Assembly (NCBI GenBank): GCA_016839905.1
Contig: JAEOTJ010000112.1
Coordinates: forward strand, 1-8,738
Direction: 5' to 3'
Length of the DNA stretch: 8,738 bases
From: Promethearchaeota archaeon
Lineage (GTDB): Archaea; Asgardarchaeota; Lokiarchaeia; Sigynarchaeales; SOKP01
This document shows, in pieces, positions 1-6,513 of the stretch. The translations under genes were made by a program, and so were the position numbers. The stretch's first letter is position 1. Each line of letters starts with the position of its first letter. The notes beneath the pieces were generated by a model that saw only the letters and a program-made list of their open reading frames with translations, had not been told where the DNA came from and did not search any database.

Positions 1-397
1 AATTATCGGTTCCCTCAGAAGTACCCCAGTTCAGATTGAATTGACCATCATTGTCAGGAGAACCTGCGTCCGGAGAAGTTACGGAGAAAGGTCCTGGAGG
101 TATTCTTAAAACACTTATCTGCAAGCATCCTGCATCTGAATATCTCTCCCCCGTTCTATTTTTGGCACAAACCCTAAAATAATAAGTTCCATTTTGTGAA
201 GTAGAAAAAGGAGCCGTATTTATATCTAATTCGTTAAACAATATATTTTGAGCACCTGTATATGTAGTGAAGGAGGTGGTATCCCAATAAACCGTGTAAT
301 TATCGGCTCCCTCAGAAGTACCCCAGTTCAGAGTGAATTGACCATCATCGTCAGGAGACCCTGCGTCAGGAGAGGTTAACGAGAAGGCTCCAGGAGG
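1..397 (-). repeat. Tandem fibronectin-type module repeat, 297-bp period
   Basis: Positions 1-100 and 298-397 are near-identical copies offset by 297 bases (99 codons). They encode the stretch PPG.FS.TSPDAGSPD followed by DGQF.LNWGTSEG. The second copy continues past the left edge, so at least two modules are present and there may be more. High DNA identity indicates a recent duplication. Confidence 0.9.
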
Positions 398-1978
398 GTC
401 AGGAAATTTATTGAATTTGCTAACATATATATCTTCATAACTATCATGCGATGTATCAAAAGCACCCATAGTGGTATTGAAGTCGCTTGAATCGGTATCC
501 CCCGTAATGTAGGCACAGCCATTAAAATCCACGGCGATTGAGTATACATAGTCTGCATCACTGCCTCCGATAAACGTCGAATAGGTTAAGGTGGAACCAT
601 CTGCACTCAGCTTGCTCACAAATACATCACGAGTCCCCCCATTAAATGTCTCATCGAAAGCACCCGTGGTGGTGTTAAAGTCGCTTGATCGGGTATACCC
701 AGTAATGTAGGCACATCCGTCAGAACCCACGGCGATTGATTGTCCAATATTATCATCACTCCCTCCTATAAACGTCGAATAGGTTAACGTGGAGCCATCC
801 GCACTCAGCTTGCTCACAAATACATCACGAGTCCCCCCATTAAATGTCTCATCGAAAGCACCCATGGTGGTGTTGAAGTTGCTTGATCGGGTATACCCAG
901 TAATGTAGGCACTTCCATCTGCGTCTATGGCGATTGATTGTCCAATATCAGAAGAAATCCCTCCGATAAATGTCGAATAATTCAATGTGGAACCATCCGC
1001 ACTCAGTTTACAAATAAATACTTCACTATTCCCCCCATTATATGTCTCATCGAAAGCACCCGTGGTGGTGTTGAAGTCGCTTGATGAGGTATACCCAGTA
1101 ATGTAGGCACTTCCATCTGCGCCTAATGTGATTGATTCACCATAATCAGAAGAGCTCCCTCCGATAAACGTCGAATAGGTTAAGGTGGAACCATCTGCAC
1201 TCAGCTTGCTCACAAATAAATCACGAGTCCCCCCATTAAATGTCTCATCGAAAGCACCCGTGGTGGTGTTGAAGTCGCTTGATGAGGTATGCCCAGTAAT
1301 GTAGGCACTTCCATCTGCGCCTAATATGATTGAATATACATTATCAGTAGAGTTCCCTCCGATAAACGTCGAATAGGTTAAGGTGGAACCATCTGCACTC
1401 AGCTTGCTCACAAATACATCACGAGTCCCCCCATTAAATGTCTCATCGAAAGCACCCGTGGTGGTGTTAAAGTCGCTTGATTCAGTATATCCCGTAATGT
1501 AGGCACATCCGTCAGAACCCACGGCGATTGATTGTCCAATATCATCATCACTCCCTCCAATAAACGTCGAATAAACTAAGGTGGACCCATCCGCACTCAG
1601 CTTGCTGACAAATACATCATCTAATCCCCCGTTATACGTCTCATCGAAAGCACCCGTGGTGGTGTTGAAGTCGCTTGATGAGGTATACCCAGTAATGTAG
1701 GCACTTCCATCCGCGCCTATAGCGATTGATTTACAATAATCTAATTTACTCCCTCCTATGAACGTTGAATAATTCATGGGATTGTCATATCCAGCAGCAG
1801 CAATGGGTATATTCGTCAATTTTTCCAAACAATCGATATAAAATTGATTATTATGAATTTCACTTGTTTCCTCAATAATATCATCCCTCTCCGATGAATT
1901 CCAAGTAATTGAAGCAAGAAAACCCGAACAAAGCGCGAGCATGAAGATAAAACTCAATCCCTTTTTTTGCCTTTTCAT
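1..1978 (-). CDS. Secreted SBBP beta-propeller / fibronectin-type protein (N-terminal part, runs off left edge)
   Basis: Seen: starting from ATG at 1976-1978 the minus strand is open for 659 codons to the window edge, with no stop, so the protein is incomplete at its C-terminus. Residues 1-24 form a signal peptide (MKRQKKG, then a hydrophobic stretch), so the product is exported. Residues 70-525 are seven tandem units of exactly 66 residues, each carrying YSTFIGG, AYITG.T, SSDFNTT.GAF and a (V/I)(F/Y)(V/I).K strand. These match the SBBP beta-propeller repeat (PF06739). Seven equal units suggest one closed seven-bladed propeller. From about residue 527 come fibronectin-type modules spaced 99 residues apart, with LNWGTSEG, YTVYWDTT and GTYYFRVCAKN strands; the second is cut by the edge. 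Family knowledge: such proteins are extracellular or surface-attached and act in adhesion or binding. No catalytic residues are visible. The gene is visibly richer in G+C than the intergenic DNA around it. Confidence 0.93.
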   Translation of the reverse strand, partial: MKRQKKGLSFIFMLALCSGFLASITWNSSERDDIIEETSEIHNNQFYIDCLEKLTNIPIAAAGYDNPMNYSTFIGGSKLDYCKSIAIGADGSAYITGYTSSSDFNTTTGAFDETYNGGLDDVFVSKLSADGSTLVYSTFIGGSDDDIGQSIAVGSDGCAYITGYTESSDFNTTTGAFDETFNGGTRDVFVSKLSADGSTLTYSTFIGGNSTDNVYSIILGADGSAYITGHTSSSDFNTTTGAFDETFNGGTRDLFVSKLSADGSTLTYSTFIGGSSSDYGESITLGADGSAYITGYTSSSDFNTTTGAFDETYNGGNSEVFICKLSADGSTLNYSTFIGGISSDIGQSIAIDADGSAYITGYTRSSNFNTTMGAFDETFNGGTRDVFVSKLSADGSTLTYSTFIGGSDDNIGQSIAVGSDGCAYITGYTRSSDFNTTTGAFDETFNGGTRDVFVSKLSADGSTLTYSTFIGGSDADYVYSIAVDFNGCAYITGDTDSSDFNTTMGAFDTSHDSYEDIYVSKFNKFPDPPGAFSLTSPDAGSPDDDGQFTLNWGTSEGADNYTVYWDTTSFTTYTGAQNILFNELDINTAPFSTSQNGTYYFRVCAKNRTGERYSDAGCLQISVLRIPPGPFSVTSPDAGSPDNDGQFNLNWGTSEGTDN
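404..1771 (-). repeat. Seven tandem 198-bp SBBP repeat units
   Basis: The landmark CGTCGA (or CGTTGA/TGTCGA) recurs at 575, 773, 971, 1169, 1367, 1565 and 1763, exactly 198 bases apart each time. Central units are nearly identical at the DNA level, including synonymous sites, in the stretch coding from AYITG through GAFDETFNGG to KLSADGSTL. The variable part of each unit is the short segment after YSTFIGG (for example SDDDIG, NSTDNV, SSSDYG). The first and last units diverge most. This pattern suggests recent tandem duplication or gene conversion that keeps the frame. Confidence 0.95.
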
Positions 1979-2023
1979 TTCTTTTCCCTTTTTTGTATAT
2001 AATTTAATACTAAGACACGCGGG

Positions 2024-2032
2024 TATTTAAAT
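2024..2032 (-). promoter_or_regulatory. Candidate TATA box of the SBBP gene
   Basis: On the minus strand ATTTAAATA lies about 50 bases upstream of the ATG at 1978. Transcription would then start near 2002 with a leader of roughly 24 bases holding the purine-rich AAAAGGGAAAAG, a weak ribosome binding site. An alternative AT-rich box lies at 1996-2005. The assignment rests on archaeal promoter geometry only. Confidence 0.4.
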
Positions 2033-2145
2033 GTTCATTCAAAAAAATAAAAAAAATCAGGACAATTCCTTTCTCAATGCCAGTTTAAGTCTTCAATTTC
2101 TTTCTTACCCATAACATATTGGATAAAAATTAAGTAATTGTATTA

Positions 2146-2304
2146 TTACTTTTTATTCTTTAAGGTTTCTAACCTTCGCCTGGTTGCGTCAATGACAAAC
2201 TCGGATGGCGACCTATAGCCCAAATCCTTCTTCTCTGAAATGAAATCTTTCACGCTATTTATCAAATCTTCCGGTAATCTAACTGTTTTATAATTCGTCA
2301 TCAT
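2146..2304 (-). CDS. Ribbon-helix-helix (CopG/Arc-type) transcriptional regulator, 52 aa
   Basis: Seen: the minus strand encodes 52 residues starting MMTNYKTVRLPEDL and ending LETLKNKK. The layout is the classical ribbon-helix-helix fold: a short basic beta-strand (KTVRLP, about residues 6-11), helix A (EDLINSVKDFISEK, 12-25), a turn with GYRSPSEF (29-36), and helix B (EFVIDATRRRLETL, 35-48). Family knowledge: these proteins dimerise, insert the paired strands into the DNA major groove, and often repress their own gene or serve as antitoxins. The start may be either of two adjacent ATGs (2304 or 2301). An AT-rich TTAATAAAT about 20-28 bases upstream could be the TATA box of a leaderless message. 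It is divergent from the interrupted gene at 2456-2790, and two copies of a 14-bp repeat between them are candidate operators. I see no typical RelE- or PIN-like toxin beside it. Confidence 0.88.
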   Translation of the reverse strand: MMTNYKTVRLPEDLINSVKDFISEKKDLGYRSPSEFVIDATRRRLETLKNKK

Positions 2305-2354
2305 TTAATTATAATTAACTCCATTTATTAAGCATTTAGGATTTTCATTTTAGT

Positions 2355-2439
2355 TAAATGTAACTCAATTATGACGAATATTTAAATATGAAATGTGATT
2401 CTATTATTATTAGTCATATTTGATCTAAATGTAACTCAA
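2355..2439. repeat. Two direct copies of TAAATGTAACTCAA between divergent genes
   Basis: The identical 14-mer occurs at 2355-2368 and 2426-2439, a spacing of 71 bases, in the 151-base divergent region. The first copy lies upstream of the presumed promoter of the ribbon-helix-helix gene. The second sits 17 bases before the plus-strand ATG at 2456, where a TATA box would be expected. A symmetrical TTTAAATA lies between the copies at 2381-2388. Likely operators for the regulator, by inference. Confidence 0.55.
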
Positions 2440-2455
2440 AAAGAGATTTAAAAAA

Positions 2456-2790
2456 ATGAAAGATGAAAAACAAGTCCCTATATATAGGATGGTTCGTGCT
2501 TGCGATACAATAGATTTAATACCCGTGTCAAAAAATGCCTATCTCATTTTAGATACGGGGAAAGCGACCTGTCATCCCATATTTATAAGAAATGACAGAG
2601 GTGGTGAAAAATTCAGTTAGATTTTTTCATTAGAACCTTGGAAAAGATGCGCTCCGAAAAGGATGATGAGAATTATGAAATTACATTATTCGAGAAAGGC
2701 GAGAAACGTAGAATGACCTTGGCAATGCCTTTAAAGATTGCTATGGCGTTATATCAACAATTAAAAAGCGATTTTAAAATAAAAAAATAG
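2456..2790 (+). pseudogene. Hypothetical protein, ~111 aa if a one-base frameshift is repaired
   Basis: Seen: ATG at 2456 opens a 54-codon frame (MKDEKQVPIYRMVRACDTID, ending GGEKFS) that stops at 2618-2620. The frame one base back is open from 2608 to a TAG at 2788-2790 and reads as sensible protein (KIQLDFFIRTLEKMRSEKDD, later LAMPLKIAMALYQQLKSDFK). Adding one A to the run of five A at 2607-2611 fuses the two into a continuous protein of about 111 residues. A -1 ribosomal slip on that A run would do the same. The second half alone could start at ATG 2647 (47 aa). No family is recognised; the product would be small, soluble, with mixed strands then helices. It is divergent from the ribbon-helix-helix gene and could be its partner or target. 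Causes to separate: sequencing error, true decay, or programmed frameshifting. Confidence 0.6.
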
Positions 2791-3164
2791 CCAAAATGCC
2801 TGAATACATGGATATTAAGCGAGCATTGAGATTAAAATCATTGCTTTTTCATGTATTTTTTTCATTAATACAACTTGTGGTAAAAAAAAATTCATCTCTT
2901 AGAGAAAAATAAATTTGAGTTAAAAAAATCGCCCCAAAAATAATTTGTTATGATAATAAGAATGAGATTGAAAAATTGTTTCATGAACGGAATTGAAAAT
3001 CAAATTCGAAACCAAAAAATAAATATCTTTATATACTTTAAAATAAAAATTAATTTAACACTAGCCCAAGTTTATTTCTGGTTCCAAACAACCATTAGAA
3101 AATTATTAGATTAACAAAGATATTAATGTAATAAAAAATGAAAATAGAATTTTAGATAAGGACA
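2791..3164. other. Intergenic AT-rich stretch with no convincing gene
   Basis: This stretch separates the interrupted gene from the leucine-rich-repeat gene. It holds T-runs at 2846-2872 that could terminate the plus-strand transcript. It also contains a 38-codon plus-strand frame (2796-2912) with a hydrophobic middle, only five bases after the preceding stop, which I do not accept as a gene on present evidence. The reverse complement of TAACTCAA (TTGAGTTA) occurs at 2915-2922. I see no tRNA, rRNA or strong hairpin. Confidence 0.6.
3129..3147 (-). terminator. Candidate T-rich terminator of the leucine-rich-repeat gene
   Basis: Read on the minus strand, CTATTTTCATTTTTTATTAC starts 18 bases after the stop at 3165-3167. 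Archaeal termination commonly occurs at such T-rich tracts without a stable hairpin. No hairpin is seen here. Confidence 0.35.
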
Positions 3165-3869
3165 TCATGGAATAACTAACTGCACAGGTTTACATAATAA
3201 CAAGTCTCTAATTTTTCTTGTTTTTGCATCAGGCTTGAAACCCCTTACGACAACTTTTGAGATTTCTCCTGTAAGATATATTCTCTCAAGTTTAACTAAC
3301 TTTGATATATTTTCGGGAAGTTTGGTTGACTTCTCTGTGTGAAAATTTAAAGTATGTAGCTTTTTCAAGTTTTCAATCGAATTTGGGAGAGTCCTTATTG
3401 ATTCTCCCTCAAGAGTTAAGATTTCAATATATTTGAGATCACCTAAAGAGTCAGGAATTATCTCAGAATCTTTAAAAATAAGTCCAAGATCTATAATATG
3501 GTTGCTCTCTACAACAAAACCATCAGATAAATATCGTTTTGAACTTGGTTCTAAAGTGATATTCAATGTTTCTTCAATATTTTTAATTGCTATAATCTCA
3601 GATTTCACTAATTTTATACCTCTAAATTCTACAATTTCTTCTTGAATCTCAGGTATCGTTAATTGTTTGGGGAGCTTCCACATCTTCGTACCATTAATAA
3701 TCTCTTCCTCAGCTATCCCTCTCCGGACTAGAGATTTAAGTTTCACATACAAAAATCTTCCATCCATATTGTTTTCAAGGTTAAATTTTAATAATAATTG
3801 GTTTCTCGATTGCCATTCACTTGTAAAAACCTTCAGTATATTTTCATCCGAAAATATATTAACCCACAT
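3165..3869 (-). CDS. Winged-helix-like plus leucine-rich-repeat protein, 234 aa
   Basis: Seen: residues 9-67 form a compact alternating pattern (ENILKVF, EWQSRNQLLLKF, GRFLYVKLKSLVRRGI, then TKMWKLP) that fits a winged helix: helices, a recognition helix, then a hairpin wing. Residues 85-125 link to leucine-rich repeats of 23 residues at about 128-150, 151-173 and 174-196, with IIPDSLGDLKYIEI, LPNSIENLKKLHT and LPENISKLVKLER. A basic tail ends KPVQLVIP. Family knowledge: LRRs of this LP..I..L..L type form a curved binding surface, and LRR proteins are plentiful in Lokiarchaeia. Role by inference: binding a protein partner, possibly tied to DNA binding; it is probably cytoplasmic, as no signal peptide is seen. 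The start ATG at 3869 is supported by an AAGGA-like site nine bases upstream and by a TATA-like CTTATTTAAC near 3895-3903. It is divergent from the Cys-rich gene at 4204. Confidence 0.85.
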   Translation of the reverse strand: MWVNIFSDENILKVFTSEWQSRNQLLLKFNLENNMDGRFLYVKLKSLVRRGIAEEEIINGTKMWKLPKQLTIPEIQEEIVEFRGIKLVKSEIIAIKNIEETLNITLEPSSKRYLSDGFVVESNHIIDLGLIFKDSEIIPDSLGDLKYIEILTLEGESIRTLPNSIENLKKLHTLNFHTEKSTKLPENISKLVKLERIYLTGEISKVVVRGFKPDAKTRKIRDLLLCKPVQLVIP

Positions 3870-4203
3870 TTTATAAAATCCTTTTTATAATACGTTAAAT
3901 AAGGATTATTTTTATTATATTTAATACTTATGGAAAAACTTTTTTTATAGTCATAAAAATTATAATGGGAGGGATTTCCCATCTTTTCTATTAATTTAAG
4001 CTAAATTATAATAATAAAAATAATATTAGATTTTTTAAAAAAAATCTTGGTCTAGGAGATTATGTGTCAGGAAATAGTCCTTGGACAAATCCATCGAATA
4101 AATTGCTTCCTTAATAGATTATATTATACCAAATATTCTAGTTATATCTATATTAATTCTTTTTTGCATTAAATATTAATAATCATTATGACTTGATTAA
4201 ATT
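3870..4203. other. Divergent intergenic region with promoters and two small inverted repeats
   Basis: The region separates two divergent genes. It contains a perfect six-base stem (ATGGGA/TCCCAT, 3965-3982, loop GGGATT) and an A/T inverted repeat near 4028-4048. A 36-codon frame at 4062-4172, preceded by AGGAG, is probably chance. Promoter elements lie at both ends. No RNA gene is recognised. Confidence 0.55.
4169..4177 (+). promoter_or_regulatory. Candidate TATA box for the Cys-rich gene
   Basis: TTAAATATT lies about 30 bases upstream of the GTG at 4204. Transcription would begin at or just before the start codon, giving a leaderless or nearly leaderless message, in line with the absence of a ribosome binding site there. 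Confidence 0.45.
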
Positions 4204-5853
4204 GTGAAAAAATTTAAAAGTATTGTTTTAAAGAATCCTCAATTAAGGAACTTAAGAAAAAATTTGAGAGCTGTATTAAGAGAGGGAATTTACATTGAAT
4301 GGGAGAAAAAGTTAGATTTATTAGAGGGATATAGAATAAATCGTCTTGGAGCCTGTAGGGAAAATTGGTATATTGAAGAAGAAGTAGAACAGTTAAAACA
4401 ATTATTGTATAATTCAATTATTTTTTGTAATAATCATTATTGTCAAAATTGGTTAGAAAATGATAAAGTATATGTTCCTAAAATTAAGAAATGGTTTTGT
4501 GTAGAATGTTATTCACGATATAAAGAAATGAATGACAATGAATATTATTTTAATAAAGGCGTAATTGTTCAGGAAGATGCCCATAAACCATGTTTATATC
4601 TTGGTTGGTGTCCTTATGGTCATATTGTAGAAGCATTTATGAAAGGTGATACTTCAGTTAGAACTCAATGTAAAACTTTTAATCATGATTGTCCCGCTTT
4701 TTATGTTGCTGAAGCGGTTAACGAAAAATCTAAGGAGGTCCCTGTTCCAAATCCAAAACTACGAGATAATTTAAAAAATATCTCTTTTTTCATTGAAAAT
4801 AAGATTAATCATCGTATGGGATTTTATAAACCATGTAGAACGCTACATTGGTGTCCATATGGTTCATTAGGAGATGCTTTCCAGCGCAAGAAAGATAATA
4901 AAAAAATAATGTGTAAAATATATCCACATAATTGCCCAGTTTTTTATAATGCTCAGGTTTTTATCGATGATTATAGTTTATGGTCCGATGAGGAAAAGGA
5001 AATGATGAAAGAAGAAGATAATTTATTTGATTCTTTATGCGATGGCTCTATAAATAAAGATCTTTCTTTTAAGGGTTTAGGTTCTCCCTTGAGGCACATT
5101 CGTGATAGATTAACAAAAAAAATATGGCAAAGCAACCTTGATACCATGGATTATAATATGGATATGAATGAAGATATGGGAATTGAACGATTTATTAATG
5201 GTAATATTGATGATAGAGATGGTTTATTATTTAGTGGATGCTTGGATAAATTAAGTTTAGAGGAGCTTCAAGATTTAATAGACCAATCAAGGATAAAATT
5301 AAGATCCCTCGCAGAATTGCAGCCATATATTGATGATGGGAAATTAGATGAACTTGAAGAAATAGAGCTATTATATTTTTCAAAATTAAGGAAAATTAAA
5401 GTCATCAATTTTAATTTAGAATTAGTCAAGAATGTTTTTACCTTATTTGAAGAAAGTTGTTTAGAACCTTTTATTTGGAATAATAAAAATTTTCAGAAAG
5501 AAGTGATCTTTCCATTAATTAAAGATATACTTACCAATAATAATATTAAAGAACATTTCATTAATGATATGAAAAAGCGGTTATATTTTCCCGATAATTT
5601 TTATGAAGGAGAAGGTGTTCAAACTGTATTTTTGATCTTATCAATTATAATACAAAATTCCAATTTTAATGATTTGAAATCCTTATTGGAGAAAGACATT
5701 ATTGAACTATTAAAAAAAATTAAAAAAGAATTCAATTCTTTTATTTATGATTATCATCAAGATTTTTTTAGATTATGGAAAAATTTTTTTATTAGTTATA
5801 ACAATTATTTAAACTATTTTAATGAGATTAATGAAAAGTGTAGTTTAAAATGA
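4204..5853 (+). CDS. Cys-rich protein with a zinc-knuckle-like site and two WCPYG modules, 549 aa
   Basis: Seen: the start is GTG at 4204; an in-frame TAA at 4198 rules out a longer start. Residues 75-102 hold C75-x4-C80 and C99-x2-C102, a likely zinc site. Two modules follow with identical spacing: C130-x5-C136(PYG)-x19-C156-x4-H161-x-C163(P.FY), and C211-x5-C217(PYG)-x19-C237-x4-H242-x-C244(P.FY). Four Cys plus one His per module strongly suggests a metal site, zinc or Fe-S. From about residue 255 to the end the protein is acidic then helical, with LSLEELQDLIDQSRIKLRSL and hydrophobic heptad-like stretches near 400-420 and 475-535. No signal peptide or clear membrane segment. Family knowledge: similar CPYG..C..HxCP.FY modules occur in uncharacterised archaeal proteins; I know of no assigned function. 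The interrupted ubiquitin-like gene follows 100 bases downstream on the same strand, without an obvious terminator between, so they may be co-transcribed. Confidence 0.88.
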   Translation: MKKFKSIVLKNPQLRNLRKNLRAVLREGIYIEWEKKLDLLEGYRINRLGACRENWYIEEEVEQLKQLLYNSIIFCNNHYCQNWLENDKVYVPKIKKWFCVECYSRYKEMNDNEYYFNKGVIVQEDAHKPCLYLGWCPYGHIVEAFMKGDTSVRTQCKTFNHDCPAFYVAEAVNEKSKEVPVPNPKLRDNLKNISFFIENKINHRMGFYKPCRTLHWCPYGSLGDAFQRKKDNKKIMCKIYPHNCPVFYNAQVFIDDYSLWSDEEKEMMKEEDNLFDSLCDGSINKDLSFKGLGSPLRHIRDRLTKKIWQSNLDTMDYNMDMNEDMGIERFINGNIDDRDGLLFSGCLDKLSLEELQDLIDQSRIKLRSLAELQPYIDDGKLDELEEIELLYFSKLRKIKVINFNLELVKNVFTLFEESCLEPFIWNNKNFQKEVIFPLIKDILTNNNIKEHFINDMKKRLYFPDNFYEGEGVQTVFLILSIIIQNSNFNDLKSLLEKDIIELLKKIKKEFNSFIYDYHQDFFRLWKNFFISYNNYLNYFNEINEKCSLK

Positions 5854-5904
5854 AAATCTATTTGTAATAAGAAAATTTTAATAGAAAATAAATAAATCTA
5901 TTCT

Positions 5905-5915
5905 TAAATATATAA
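5905..5915 (+). promoter_or_regulatory. Candidate TATA box for the ubiquitin-like gene
   Basis: TAAATATATAA lies about 40 bases before the GTG at 5954. It could drive the ubiquitin-like gene separately from the upstream gene with a leader of some 15-20 bases. All the DNA here is AT-rich, so chance matches are likely. Confidence 0.3.
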
Positions 5916-5953
5916 TTAATATAGAAAAAAAAAAAATTATAAAAAAAAATAAG

Positions 5954-6256
5954 GTGTTTCCAACGAGAATCGCGGTGGAAGACAGTAGAACCGGGAAATT
6001 GATAAAGCTCGACGTTAAAGAACATCACAAGATCGAACGTATAGTTGATCAGTCTCTGGCAGACCTCCTGCCTTCTCAATAAATAATAATCAAGCACATG
6101 GGCATTATTAGTGCTGAACAGCGTTCATATACTCTTGTTCTTGCTGGTCGAGAATTACCTCCTACAATAACCATAGAAGATGCCATTCATAAATTTGGGC
6201 TTAAAGAGAATGACAAGTTAGCCTTATGGGCGAGGGTTGTTGGAGGAAATTGTTAA
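5954..6256 (+). pseudogene. Ubiquitin-like beta-grasp protein ending Gly-Gly-Asn-Cys, interrupted by an in-frame TAA
   Basis: Seen: from GTG at 5954 one reading frame gives 42 residues, a TAA at 6080-6082, then 57 more residues to the TAA at 6254. Counted through, it is a 100-position ubiquitin-like fold: hairpin TRIAVEDSRTGKLIKLDVKE (4-23), helix KIERIVDQSLADLL (26-39), stop at 43, then GIISAEQRSYTLVLAGREL (50-68), TITIEDAIHKFGL (71-83), and KLALWARVVGG (88-98) followed by NC. This parallels ubiquitin's GI..DQQ..IFAGKQL, the TLxDYNI segment and the LRGG tail. Family knowledge: archaeal ubiquitin-like modifiers with residues after GG are trimmed by an Rpn11/JAB protease before E1 activation. 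The frame, the G+C-richer codons and the fold persist across the stop, so loss is recent or the product is made in two pieces. A double frameshift is also conceivable: frame +2 is open over the stop (INNNQAHGHY) but ends at a TAG. Confidence 0.8.
6098..6256 (+). CDS. C-terminal half of the ubiquitin-like fold, 52 aa, with Gly-Gly tail
   Basis: ATG at 6098, 15 bases after the internal TAA and in the same frame, opens a 52-residue product from MGIISAEQRS to RVVGGNC. It contains strands 3 to 5 and the Gly-Gly tail but lacks the first hairpin and helix. No ribosome binding site precedes the ATG (AATCAAGCAC), so translation would need re-initiation after the first half or readthrough. An automated annotation would probably report only this piece. 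Alone it is unlikely to fold; paired with the 42-residue first half it could resemble a split ubiquitin. Confidence 0.5.
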   Translation: MGIISAEQRSYTLVLAGRELPPTITIEDAIHKFGLKENDKLALWARVVGGNC

Positions 6257-6264
6257 AAATATTA

Positions 6265-6302
6265 TTTTTTTTCTCTTATTTTTTATTTTGATTTATTTCT
6301 TC
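6265..6302 (+). terminator. Candidate T-rich terminator after the ubiquitin-like gene
   Basis: Starting about 10 bases after the stop at 6254-6256, the plus strand has several T-runs (TTATTTTTTTTCTC, TTATTTTTTATTTTG). This is the usual form of archaeal intrinsic termination. No hairpin is needed or seen. Confidence 0.5.
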
Positions 6303-6324
6303 TGGAATATTTTTTTAATGTGAG

Positions 6325-6420
6325 TTTCCAAAATAATTGCTAATTTATTTATAAACAAATAGATATAATAAAGGATTTATTTTTAAAAAAACGCAAAGTT
6401 TTCCAAAATAAATGCAAAAT
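6325..6420 (+). repeat. Left cluster of the 16-bp repeat TTTCCAAAATAAATGC
   Basis: Plus-strand copies lie at 6325-6340 (one mismatch) and 6400-6415 (exact). A degenerate 20-base unit (TTTTTAAAAAAACGCAAAGT) directly precedes the second at 6380-6399, which gives a 20-base period. The cluster lies downstream of the zinc-finger gene's stop. The same core occurs in the opposite orientation at 8369-8431. Confidence 0.7.
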
Positions 6421-6513
6421 CAGTTATAAAGAATATTGAAGAATTTTTTTTTTCAATGTTTCAAAAAATTATAAAACTCTCTCTTTATAATCTATTATGC
6501 TTAATAATAAAAC

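Noticed and set aside
376..561. Minus-strand 61-codon frame
   Set aside because: It overlaps the well-supported SBBP/fibronectin coding sequence in another frame and has no family features; it is a shadow.
1..1978. The 198-bp and 297-bp periodicities as a CRISPR array or satellite
   Set aside because: The periods are multiples of three, have no spacers, and lie in one continuous reading frame, so they are protein repeats.
2796..2912. 38-codon plus-strand frame with a hydrophobic middle (LLFHVFFSLIQLVV)
   Set aside because: Its closeness to the preceding stop is suggestive, but length and composition are as expected by chance in AT-rich DNA and no ribosome binding site is seen.
3433..3876. 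Two plus-strand frames of about 70 codons over the leucine-rich-repeat gene
   Set aside because: They are antisense shadows of the LRR gene; the LRR pattern on the minus strand is far stronger.
3965..3982. Six-base hairpin ATGGGA/TCCCAT as a terminator or riboswitch
   Set aside because: It lies between divergent genes where no transcript is expected to end, and the stem is too short for a riboswitch.
4062..4172. 36-codon plus-strand frame preceded by AGGAG
   Set aside because: The AGGAG lies only three bases from the ATG, the product has no recognisable pattern, and its end overlaps the presumed TATA box of the next gene.
4214..4417. Minus-strand 67-codon frame
   Set aside because: It is antisense to the Cys-rich gene and rich in chance Leu/Ile/Tyr from AT-rich DNA.
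5858..6097. Minus-strand 79-codon frame
   Set aside because: It is the complement of the ubiquitin-like first half and of A-runs; the plus-strand beta-grasp pattern explains this region better.
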